A stretch of DNA of 52,263 nt from Dehalococcoidia bacterium (GTDB lineage Bacteria; Chloroflexota; Dehalococcoidia; DSTF01; JALHUB01). This document shows positions 33,789 to 41,144 of this stretch, piece after piece. Location of the stretch: positions 1 to 52,263 of the forward strand of contig JASEFU010000011.1 in NCBI GenBank assembly GCA_030018455.1. Reading direction: 5' to 3'. How positions within the stretch are numbered: position 1 is the first letter of the stretch; every line of letters begins with the position of its first letter. Both the position numbers and the translations under genes were made by a program. The notes under the pieces are model-generated. The model was given only the letters and a program-made list of their open reading frames with translations. It searched no databases and was not told the DNA's origin.

Positions 33789-34142
33789 TGGTGGAGACGG
33801 GGGAGAATTGAACTCCCCGTCCAGAAGAAGAACGCCCTGAATCTCCTACAAGCTTAGCCGGCTCTTTGGTCTTGCCTGGCGGGCTCCTGCCGACCGGATT
33901 CCGCCCGGCCAGTCGATTAGTCTTGAGCGGCCCTTATCGACGTCCGGGCCGCAGCACCTCGACTAGTCGGCGCTTGTCCGCGGCCCATCGAGGAGAGGCT
34001 GCGGAAAGCGTCGCTGCCTCAGTTAGGCAGCGAGGGCAAACTCACGTTCGCCGGTTATTTTTCTGCCACCTGTTTTTCGAGGGTGATGGCACCTCGGCTT
34101 GCAATCCAGGTCCGTCGTTCCCTGTCGAACCCTTTCGTCCCC
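33789..34142 (-). ncRNA. ssrA: transfer-messenger RNA (tmRNA)
   Basis: tmRNA rescues stalled ribosomes with SmpB and tags the protein for degradation. On the minus strand the 354-nt RNA begins GGGGACG, which pairs with CGTCTCC before the encoded CCA end at 33789. The T-arm with GTTCAATTC (34-nt 3' segment) and the early GGGTTCGAC are typical. The tag reading frame (34052-34023) encodes GEREFALAA then TAA, followed by a TAA-proximal GGCAGCG stem. The Ala-Ala end fits ClpXP recognition. A TATAAT box lies 6 bp before the first base. smpB is 32 bp upstream on the same strand. Confidence 0.95.
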
Positions 34143-34148
34143 ACGAAT

Positions 34149-34154
34149 ATTATA
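34149..34154 (-). promoter_or_regulatory. -10 element of the ssrA promoter
   Basis: A perfect TATAAT reads on the minus strand and ends 6 bp before the tmRNA's first base. No good -35 hexamer is seen 17 bp upstream, so the promoter may depend on the extended -10 or on read-through from smpB. Confidence 0.65.
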
Positions 34155-34174
34155 CTCGACTGCAACTGCGTTTG

Positions 34175-34627
34175 CTAGCGTCGATGGCGCAGCGCCCGCT
34201 CGATCTGCCGCTCCGCCTCGCGCTGAGCGATGCGCTCCCGCTTGTCGTGGACGCGCCGGCCGCGCACAAGCGCCAGTTCCAGCTTCGCGCGGCCGTTCTT
34301 TAGATAGAGGCGCAGCGGCACCAGCGTGAGCCCCTTCTCCTCGACGGCGCTGCTCAGCTCTTCGATCTGCCAGCGGTGGAGGAGCAGCTTCCGCTTGCGG
34401 CCCGGCTCGTGATTGAAGCGTCCCGCCGGCGGGTACTGGGCAATGTGCGCGCCGTGCAGCCACATCTCGCCGTCTTCGGGGCGGGCATAGGCGTCGCGGA
34501 TGTTGACGCGCCCCTCGCGAATCGACTTGATCTCGGTGCCGGTGAGGGCAAGCCCGGCCTCGTATGTGTCGAGGACGTGGTACTCGTGGAGCGCTTTGCG
34601 GTTGAAGGTGATGACCTTCTCTGCCAT
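34175..34627 (-). CDS. smpB: SsrA-binding protein SmpB
   Basis: The 150-aa tmRNA partner that brings ssrA to stalled ribosomes. Family landmarks are NRKALHEYHVLDTYEAGLAL (start), GTEIKSIREGRVNIRDAYA (middle) and a basic C-terminal tail (HDKRERIAQREAERQIERAL). The length is typical. It is encoded directly before ssrA on the minus strand and 27 bp after the S41 protease gene, so the protease, smpB and ssrA may be partly co-transcribed. Confidence 0.97.
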   Translation of the reverse strand: MAEKVITFNRKALHEYHVLDTYEAGLALTGTEIKSIREGRVNIRDAYARPEDGEMWLHGAHIAQYPPAGRFNHEPGRKRKLLLHRWQIEELSSAVEEKGLTLVPLRLYLKNGRAKLELALVRGRRVHDKRERIAQREAERQIERALRHRR

Positions 34628-34654
34628 GGCTGCCGCTCCGCTGAAAAGGGAGAG

Positions 34655-35875
34655 CTACTCGCCGCGGAGGTACTCGATGGCCGCCAGGAGCTGGCCGTCG
34701 CGCCGCATATCGATGTCCTCGTCAGACAGCGTCACCTCGATGTCCGGCCGGATGCCGACGCCGTCGATGAGGATGCGGTCGGGTGTGAGCCAGCGGGCGA
34801 CGGTTACGAAGAGCGCTCCCCGGTCATCGCTGAGTTCCTGAGGGATGTTCACTGTCCCCTTGCCGAACGTTTTCTCGCCCAGAAGGGGAGCGCGGCCGTT
34901 GTCCTGGAGGGCGGCGGCGAGAACTTCGGCGCCGCTGGCGCTGAACCGGTTGACGAGGACGACCATCGGTATCTTTGTCGCCGGTCCGCCGGGCTCGGCC
35001 TCGAACACCTTCTCTTCTTCCTCCTGTTCCACCTGCACCAGTATGATGCCGCCGTCGAGGAACATATCGGCCACGTCTACCGTCGCTTCGAGCAGGCCGC
35101 CGGGGTTGCTGCGCAGGTCGAGAATCAGTCCTTTGTAGCCGCCGTCGCTTATCTCCTGCAGGATCGGTTCGAGCTGCGATTGCGTGAGCGACGTGAACTC
35201 GCGGATGTGCACGTAGGCCAGGTCGGTGACTTCGTTGCCGTTTGCGTCCCTGAACACGCCGGCGGGAGGCTCGCGGGACACGCTCTCGATCTTGATCTCG
35301 TCGCGGGTCAGCTCCAGGTCCTCTATGACGCCGTCGCTGTGCTCCACCTTCAACCTCACGGTAGTGCCGCGCGGCCCTCTGATGCGCATCACTGCCTTCT
35401 CGACCGTCCACCCCTCCGTGGACTCGCCGTCGACTTCGAGGATGGCGTCGCCGGAGCGGATGCCGGCGCGCTGAGCGGGGGTATCAGCGATGGGCGCCAC
35501 GATGATGATCTTGCCCTGCTGCTCGGCAACCGTTGCCCCTATACCTTCGAAGGTGCCGGAAGGCATGACGTTGATGTTGTAAGTCGTCGGGTCGACATAG
35601 TAGGTGCCGGAGTCGGAGAGGACCTTGAGCATGCCGTTGATCGCTGCCTCGTAGAGCGTCTGGTTGTCGAGGATGTCCTGGTCGACATAATGCCGGCGGA
35701 GGAGGCCGTAAATCTCGTAAAGGGCGTCGAAGTCGGGCGCGTCCTCCGGCGTGCTTACCGCCGCACCGGAATCATCGCCGGCCTGCCGTTCGACGGCGAT
35801 GCCGAGGCCGAAAGAGAGTCCGACGAGGGCGATAACAAGAAGGGAGACCAGGATGGGCCTGAGGGCTTTTGACAT
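34655..35875 (-). CDS. C-terminal processing protease (S41 family, PDZ)
   Basis: A 406-aa membrane-anchored or secreted S41 protease. An N-terminal helix (about 7-27) is followed by a leader domain, a PDZ domain (about 105-190, GIGATVAEQQGKIIIVAPI) and the peptidase core. The Ser/Lys dyad is S314 (SASGAE) and K335 (GEKTFGKG), as in CtpA/CtpB-type enzymes, which trim or degrade proteins at the outer face of the membrane. AAGGAG before ATG 35875. It lies upstream of smpB and ssrA on the same strand. Confidence 0.94.
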   Translation of the reverse strand: MSKALRPILVSLLVIALVGLSFGLGIAVERQAGDDSGAAVSTPEDAPDFDALYEIYGLLRRHYVDQDILDNQTLYEAAINGMLKVLSDSGTYYVDPTTYNINVMPSGTFEGIGATVAEQQGKIIIVAPIADTPAQRAGIRSGDAILEVDGESTEGWTVEKAVMRIRGPRGTTVRLKVEHSDGVIEDLELTRDEIKIESVSREPPAGVFRDANGNEVTDLAYVHIREFTSLTQSQLEPILQEISDGGYKGLILDLRSNPGGLLEATVDVADMFLDGGIILVQVEQEEEEKVFEAEPGGPATKIPMVVLVNRFSASGAEVLAAALQDNGRAPLLGEKTFGKGTVNIPQELSDDRGALFVTVARWLTPDRILIDGVGIRPDIEVTLSDEDIDMRRDGQLLAAIEYLRGE

Positions 35876-36118
35876 GGGCGGGCGCTCCTTCTTACTGCGG
35901 GCTTTCTCTCGGCTCAGTCAAGTCTAGCATCTGGCGATCGCGGTGACAATTTCGTTTTCGGCCGCTTTTGCCGCGCGGCGCAGTATTCGCCCCCGGCAGC
36001 CCGGTCGGAAGGGAAGGGCCAGACTCGCGTCGCTGACGGTGGGCAGGGGAGACTTGACATAATCGTGCATACTGCGCGCCCCTCCAGTACTGCTCGAGTC
36101 GAGGGGACGGGCACAAGG

Positions 36119-36964
36119 TCAAGCCGATTTGCGCCTGCGGGTCGATGGCAGCGGGGTCCTTCTCAAAGGCAGTGACCTGGATGCATAGAGCGCGCGGTCG
36201 GCGTGGACGAGGAGGCCTTCTACGGTGGTAGCGTCTCCGGGGTAGGTGGCGACGCCGTAGGAGACCTGTAGCGCCACCTTCTGCAGCAGTCCGCCACCCC
36301 AGTCGCGGCGTTTGGATATCATCTCGGCGAGCTTTGCGGCCGTCATCCGGGCCGACGGGCCATCAGTCTCGGGAAGGATGATGGCGAACTCGTCCCCTCC
36401 ATACCGAGCCGCCGTGTCCGAGACCCTCACGTTTTCCAGGATCAGGCGCCCAAGGAAGGTCAGAAGCTGGTCGCCCATCAAATGGCCGTAGCGGTCGTTG
36501 ACCTCCTTGAAGTGGTTGACGTCAAGCATCACGATCGACAGCTCGTGGCCGTATCTCGACGCTCGTTCGAGCTCATGGGGGAGCTGTTCGTGGAAATAGC
36601 GGTGGTTGTAGAGGCCGGTGAGGCTGTCATGGTAGGCAATGTGCCGAAGGCTGTCGCTGAGCTTTTCTAGATGTTCAGAATAGGCTCTCTCCAACGTCAC
36701 GTTCGCTCTGCCCGAGCGCGCCGCGAGCATCGCGGTGAAGGCGGCCGCCGTGAGCACCAGCGCCGCTTCGACCGCGTGGTCGACGACGCCCGAAAAGTAA
36801 TGGCCTCCGAGCTGTGACCAGACGAGGAGGAGCGCGAACACCAGCAGGCCGCCGGCCTTTGTCGCCCAGGCGGCCGCCGGCGCCGGAAAATTGCTCTCAG
36901 GAAGGTCGGCTTCGGCAGGCAGCGGTTGCGAGCGCCACTCGTCTTTGCTGCCTGAAATCGTCAT
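36119..36964 (-). CDS. membrane diguanylate cyclase (GGDEF)
   Basis: Makes c-di-GMP from two GTP. The 281-aa protein has two membrane helices (about 37-58 and 65-83) followed by a coiled linker and a GGDEF domain (about 105-270). The active site is intact (RYGGDEFA, GGDEF at 189-193), and the inhibitory product site RxxD is R180-V-S-D183, exactly five residues before GGDEF. The enzyme should therefore be active and feedback-inhibited. It lacks a soluble sensor domain; input may come through the membrane helices. ATG 36964 has GGGGGGC 6 bp upstream. It is the only c-di-GMP enzyme in the window, 20 kb from the riboswitches. Confidence 0.95.
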   Translation of the reverse strand: MTISGSKDEWRSQPLPAEADLPESNFPAPAAAWATKAGGLLVFALLLVWSQLGGHYFSGVVDHAVEAALVLTAAAFTAMLAARSGRANVTLERAYSEHLEKLSDSLRHIAYHDSLTGLYNHRYFHEQLPHELERASRYGHELSIVMLDVNHFKEVNDRYGHLMGDQLLTFLGRLILENVRVSDTAARYGGDEFAIILPETDGPSARMTAAKLAEMISKRRDWGGGLLQKVALQVSYGVATYPGDATTVEGLLVHADRALYASRSLPLRRTPLPSTRRRKSA

Positions 36965-37315
36965 CGTTTCGCCCCCCGGGGGTTCATCTTGAGCGGTCCG
37001 CGGACGTATGGAGGAGAGTCTTCGCCGCTCGGCCGCCGTCGGTCCTGGAATGCAGGCCCAACGATTGTCTCGCTCCTGGACGGAGACGCTTTGTTGACGC
37101 CCTCCGCAGGTTCCGCTCCCAATAGAGTATCGACCGCGCGACCCCTCACCTTGACGGCGGGAGGGGCTTTCAGCGGGAGTCTAATGATCGGTATGGAGCG
37201 TTATGTAGACTTACATGCAGCGTCAATCAGACATAACTACAATAGTGCGATCACCTGAACACGAAAGGCGAGCGATTTCCCCGGCCCCTTCTCCGGGGCA
37301 CAGAGGTCGCCTCTT
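36965..37315. other. intergenic region upstream of the GGDEF gene, with inverted repeat and terminator
   Basis: No gene is supported in these 351 bp. GTTATGT (37200-37206) and ACATAAC (37231-37237) form a perfect inverted repeat around 24 bp, in an AT-rich stretch with a TACAAT box (37238-37243); this could be an operator-promoter. CCCCGG/CCGGGG (37279-37298) and GAGG/CCTC (37303-37313) are hairpins that probably end the minus-strand J-like gene's transcript. Confidence 0.5.
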
Positions 37316-37963
37316 CTAAAGGTCTATGTGATCGCGCGGATTGGCGGAGGCTTGGTCGAGGCCGAGACGCGACGGTGTGAGCGGGTCTTGCGGACGCGAG
37401 GCCGTCTCCCTCCAGCGCGCGACTACTGCCGCCGTAGACCTCTCCAGCTCGAGCGCTATGAGTTCACGCTCCCCTCGTGAGGACCAGGCTTCGTGCTTGC
37501 TGGCAGACGGCTTCCACTCGTCTCTCATGGGGAGCAAAGCGGCCGTCACCGTCACTGCCGCCAGGGCCAGTGTCGCCGCGGGCGAAGCGCCGGCGAGAAA
37601 GGCCAGTGCTGCGAGCGCGATACCTCCGGTGGCTGCCATCACACCCTGCCACGCCGGCAGACGCCAGTAGGATACCTCGATGCTCACCCGCTTCTGGTGC
37701 GTTATGCGTTCCCTGTCGCGTCTTGCCTCGGCGGCGCGTGCGGCGTCATACGCTGCCCTCTCGAGCGGATTGCCGAGCACCGCAAATGCCCTGTTGAGCT
37801 CCTCCAGACGTCTCTTCGCGCTGGGGTCTTCGTCCATCTCCGACTGGTACTTGCGCGCCAGGTGCCAATACGTCTGCCCTACCATCACGTGGTCGGCGCT
37901 GGGCGCCAGCCGCATAACTGCGTAGTAGTCTTCCCCGCTCATTTCCTCGCTCCCAAGGGTCAC
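37316..37963 (-). CDS. J-like domain membrane protein lacking HPD
   Basis: A 215-aa protein. Residues about 11-72 match the J-domain pattern (EDYYAVMRLAPSAD, TYWHLARKYQSEMD, LEELNRAFAVLGNPLERAAYD), but the HPD tripeptide needed to stimulate DnaK is QSE here. A basic linker is followed by two hydrophobic segments (about 105-122 and 128-147) and a hydrophilic C-terminal tail. It is therefore a membrane-tethered J-like protein that probably binds other proteins without driving Hsp70. Start is GTG 37963 or ATG 37942; the ribosome sites do not decide it. Its gene follows the selenoprotein gene by 87 bp on the same strand. Confidence 0.75.
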   Translation of the reverse strand: MTLGSEEMSGEDYYAVMRLAPSADHVMVGQTYWHLARKYQSEMDEDPSAKRRLEELNRAFAVLGNPLERAAYDAARAAEARRDRERITHQKRVSIEVSYWRLPAWQGVMAATGGIALAALAFLAGASPAATLALAAVTVTAALLPMRDEWKPSASKHEAWSSRGERELIALELERSTAAVVARWRETASRPQDPLTPSRLGLDQASANPRDHIDL

Positions 37964-38050
37964 GTTCGCTTCTCAAAAGAGAAGAACGTGCGCTGGAGCG
38001 GAAAGTTTCAGCCCTGGCGGAGAAGAGACCCCATTAGAGGGCATACAGCG

Positions 38051-38317
38051 TTATGTCAACAACGGCCGCACTTTCCCCTGGATCTCGGAAAGCTCGGGGA
38101 ACCGCCCCGTGGCCGCCTTCGAGTACACCACTTCTCCGTTCACCGACACCTCGAACCTGCCTCCTCCCGACGGCACCAGCCGCAGCGAGTCCACCCATTC
38201 GCCCATCTCCGCCAGCAGTTCCGCCGCCATCCAGGCGGCCCGCAACAAATAGTTTCAAGGTCTGCAATACTCGATTTCGATCGTCAGTCTCTCCTTTTCG
38301 GCCGTCATCTTGTCCAT
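38051..38317 (-). CDS. SelW/Rdx-family selenoprotein with in-frame UGA (CxxU)
   Basis: An 88-aa thioredoxin-like protein of the SelT/SelW/SelH (Rdx) family, thought to act in thiol redox control. Read from ATG 38317 (GAGAGGAG upstream), the frame gives IEIEYCRP, then TGA at 38257-38255, then NYLLRAAWMAAELLAEM and, to the TAG-free end, the Rdx core GGRFEVSVNGEVVYSKA and GRFPELSEI. Cysteine-type relatives have CxxCNWLLRAAW at this place, so the TGA stands exactly where the second redox Cys lies and must encode selenocysteine. A 6-bp hairpin with a UGGAU loop follows 15 nt after the UGA, as bacterial SECIS elements do. Standard gene calling stops at the TGA and misses the gene. Confidence 0.87.
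38223..38239 (-). promoter_or_regulatory. putative bacterial SECIS element
   Basis: On the minus strand GCCGCC-TGGAT-GGCGGC forms a perfect 6-bp stem with a 5-nt loop. The loop begins 22 nt after the Sec UGA and has G as its second and third bases, within the range and G requirement of known bacterial SECIS hairpins bound by SelB. Confidence 0.72.
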
Positions 38318-38428
38318 TTCTCCTCTCTGTGTGTTAATAGGCTGAGTCCTCTCGCAGGAAATGATAGGCCGGAGAGGGGCCTTGTCAATCGGGGCCGCAT
38401 CGTCGGCGAAATGCAGGGAGAGCGTTTC

Positions 38429-39202
38429 TTGAAACATCCTGTGCTGCCGCTCCTGCTGCTTATTATCTCTGTCCCCATCTTGGCCGGCTGTCCTACGACC
38501 GAAAGGCGCGCTTACGTGGCGCTGGGCGGCAGCTACGCCGCGGGCGCTGGGGGCGGCGATTATGAAAAGAGCTATGCCTCCCTCTTCCACGCCTTTCTTC
38601 AAGAAGAGACGGAAGAGCAACTGTCCCTGCGTAGCCTCGCCGTCGAGAACGAGACCACGGCGTCGATGATCGGCGATGGACAGCTCGCCAAGGCTCTGGC
38701 GGAGCTGAGGTTCCGCAATCAGGATGAATCGCCAGACAATGACACCATTGCCATCACGCTCCAGATCGGCGGCGAGGAGGCGATGTCGCTTCTGCTGGAA
38801 GATGGGCCCTGCCGCCCGCCCGCGACCCTGGACGACCGTGAGTGCGAGGCGGCCTTCCACGGGATGTTGAACGAAGCGCGCCTGAACGTCCCCGCAGTCC
38901 TGAGAGCCCTGCGCGTGGCCGCCGGTCCGGAAACGGACGTCCTGGTCATCAACTACTTCTACCCCTTCCCGACGGCAGAGCGTAGTGAGACGGGAGAGGA
39001 ACTTTATTCGGCTCTCAACGAAATCCTCGAAGAGGCAGCGCGTATGCCGGGCGTCGATGCCACGCTTGTCGACATCGCCGGCGAATTCAGGGGAAGAACG
39101 CAGGAACTGACGGCGCCGCTCGATGAGGGAGGCGGCCGCGCCCCAAATGAGGCCGGTCACGCCCTGATCGCGTCCCTGTTGGAGCGGGCGCTGGAAAAGT
39201 AG
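38429..39202 (+). CDS. SGNH-hydrolase-like lipoprotein
   Basis: A 257-aa lipoprotein. TTG 38429 is preferred (GGGAGAG 6 bp upstream): it gives MKHPVLPLLLLIISVPILAGC, a perfect lipobox with Cys as the lipidated residue. ATG 38411 is possible. The SGNH fold is suggested by VALGGSYAAG (block I, usually GDS), TLQIGGEEA (block III, usually GxND) and APNEAGHALIA (block V). The nucleophile Ser and the catalytic His remain, but the block I Asp and block III Asn are changed, so catalysis may be altered or lost. It is divergent from the selenoprotein gene, and an amidase-like gene follows. Confidence 0.72.
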   Translation: MKHPVLPLLLLIISVPILAGCPTTERRAYVALGGSYAAGAGGGDYEKSYASLFHAFLQEETEEQLSLRSLAVENETTASMIGDGQLAKALAELRFRNQDESPDNDTIAITLQIGGEEAMSLLLEDGPCRPPATLDDRECEAAFHGMLNEARLNVPAVLRALRVAAGPETDVLVINYFYPFPTAERSETGEELYSALNEILEEAARMPGVDATLVDIAGEFRGRTQELTAPLDEGGGRAPNEAGHALIASLLERALEK

Positions 39203-39298
39203 AAACAGGCCCCTCCTGGGTTGACATTCGATGGTCGGGCGGCTAAGGTAACGGCGACTAGCAGGAGGCTGAGACAGGGAAGCGCTGCGGAGGCTGAG

Positions 39299-41044
39299 GT
39301 GACTGAGGGGTTCTGGCAGAGGAAAGTCTCGCGGCGCCGTCTGTTGGGGGGTGCTGCATCTGCGGTGGCCGTCGGCGGAGGGACGGCCCTCATGCTCCCC
39401 TGGCGCCGCAGCCCCGCCGGAGCAGGCAGCCCCTCGAGCGCTCCGGTTGTTGCCGAAGACGTGGTCCACTCCCCCTCTCAGCTTGCCCAGGGGGACTTGC
39501 GCGCCCTCAAGTGGTCGAGCGCGCAGGGGGCCCCCGTCCTGAGGGCCGCAGCAGCTTCCGTCGAAGGCACTCTGACTTCCCCAATCGCAAGGACGAACAT
39601 AGCGCCGACGCACGTGGGCATTCACTGGAAAGGCGAAGGCGATCCGCAGGCCCTCAGCTTCGAGATCAGGAGCTCCTCGAACGGAAGCGACTGGTCGCCC
39701 TGGCAACCGCTGTGGATCGAGGCCACGCCGGAGGAAAACCCGCGGGGCGAGACATTCCTCGCCCTCGCCTCCGTCGACCGGGCCCGTTATCTCCAATACC
39801 GCGCCCGCTTCGACCCGAGCAGCGCGTCGCCCCCCGTTCTGAATCGCGTCGTCATCACCGCCATCGACGTGTCGTCGTCGCCGGAGTACAGCATCGCGGC
39901 CTTGCGCACCCGCACCCCCACACCCACGACGCGCGCGCCCGCGACCAGCAGCGAAGCCTGGAAGCTGGAGGCGCCATTCGACGCCGAACAGCTCCTCTCG
40001 CGAGAGGAATGGGGAGCGTACGACGGCTACCGCTTCGACCGCTACGGCACCGAGGTCTGGCCCCGCATGTACGTCCCCACCAAGAAAATCGTCGTACATC
40101 ATACGGCAACGCTCGCTACCGGCACGCAGGACCCTAATTATCCTTACCCCGTCTACACGCCCGACCAGGCTGTGCAGGATGTGCGCGCCATCTACTACTA
40201 CCATGCGATTACGCGTGGTTGGGGCGACATCGGTTACAACGCGCTTATCGACCGCTTTGGGCGCGTGTATGAAGGGCGGCGCGGCCGCGACAGCGGCATA
40301 GGCGACGGAAGGGAGATAATCAGTCCTGACGTGGTCGCGGGCCATGCCTATAACGTCAATGAGGGCTCGGCTGGCGTGTCCCTTATCGGCAACTTCGACG
40401 TTAACGCCTTTGGGACGACGGAAGAGCAGAACATGGTGAAAGCGCTTATCGACTTCCTCGTCTGGTCGTGCCGGCGCCACTACATTTTCCCCACCGAGCG
40501 GTCGGATTTCCTTATGGTGAATTACGGTAAGGTCGTGAACATGCCGAACATCGCCGGCCACTGCGAGTGTGGCCAGACGGCCTGTCCCGGACGCTACGCG
40601 TACGCGCGGCTGCCAGAATGGCGCGAGACGGTGGCGAGCGAGATCGCGTCGCAGGCGAAGGTGCCGCCGCTGGCACAGATAACGCGGGTGCCCACCGCCG
40701 CGGAGATAGAGAGCGGCAGCGTCTCTTTCACCTGGAAGCCCTACGAGGCTTCCTCGGCGGTCTTCTCCTACTATCTCGAAGGGTGGGTCCCCAATCTCGA
40801 CACTGATGAGGTGTACTACATCAGCGGGTTCACGTCCGACAAGCGCCCCGATTGGTCCGCATTTTCTTCCGATACCTCCGCCACCTTCAGGCTGACCAAA
40901 CCGGGCCGCTACACCTTCCACGTGCGCGCGAAGGACCCACGCACCGGCAACGAGGGCGCCTTCGAGAGCAACCACACTTTCGTCTCTTCGGTAACGCCGC
41001 CTACGAAGCGGATTATCGGCGTGCCCGGCGTCACCAAGAACTAG
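39299..41044 (+). CDS. Tat-exported peptidoglycan-recognition/N-acetylmuramoyl-L-alanine amidase protein
   Basis: A 581-aa exported protein. Twin-arginine signal SRRRLLGGAAS (about 11-21) with a hydrophobic stretch; a beta-rich N-terminal domain with a WSPWQPLW strand; a short Thr-Pro linker (RTRTPTPTTRAP); then a PGRP/amidase_2 domain (about 225-435) with zinc-ligand candidates in VVHHTAT and GHCECGQTACPG, and the family signature WGDIGYNALIDRFGRVYEGR. Zn-dependent cleavage of cell-wall stems is expected. A C-terminal fibronectin-like region follows (about 440-560). GTG 39299 is chosen: GGAGG lies 5 bp before it. The role is cell-wall turnover or defence. Confidence 0.85.
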   Translation: MTEGFWQRKVSRRRLLGGAASAVAVGGGTALMLPWRRSPAGAGSPSSAPVVAEDVVHSPSQLAQGDLRALKWSSAQGAPVLRAAAASVEGTLTSPIARTNIAPTHVGIHWKGEGDPQALSFEIRSSSNGSDWSPWQPLWIEATPEENPRGETFLALASVDRARYLQYRARFDPSSASPPVLNRVVITAIDVSSSPEYSIAALRTRTPTPTTRAPATSSEAWKLEAPFDAEQLLSREEWGAYDGYRFDRYGTEVWPRMYVPTKKIVVHHTATLATGTQDPNYPYPVYTPDQAVQDVRAIYYYHAITRGWGDIGYNALIDRFGRVYEGRRGRDSGIGDGREIISPDVVAGHAYNVNEGSAGVSLIGNFDVNAFGTTEEQNMVKALIDFLVWSCRRHYIFPTERSDFLMVNYGKVVNMPNIAGHCECGQTACPGRYAYARLPEWRETVASEIASQAKVPPLAQITRVPTAAEIESGSVSFTWKPYEASSAVFSYYLEGWVPNLDTDEVYYISGFTSDKRPDWSAFSSDTSATFRLTKPGRYTFHVRAKDPRTGNEGAFESNHTFVSSVTPPTKRIIGVPGVTKN

Positions 41045-41144
41045 CCCCGCGTATCCCGCATACCCCCGCGTCACGTTGAACACTTGAGTTGCGCGAAGGT
41101 CGAATTGCGCCCACCATTGTCGCAGCAAGGCAACGGGACATCAC

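Noticed and set aside
37493-38428. Long N-terminal extension of the SGNH-like protein
   Set aside because: The upstream reading crosses the J-like and selenoprotein genes in antisense and has no coding character; the lipoprotein signal and ribosome site fix the start near 38411-38429.
38255-41128. A 957-codon open frame on the minus strand across the amidase and SGNH genes
   Set aside because: It is antisense to two well-supported genes and its peptide is Arg/Gly-rich with no family signature. Only its last 21 codons are real, as the start of the selenoprotein.
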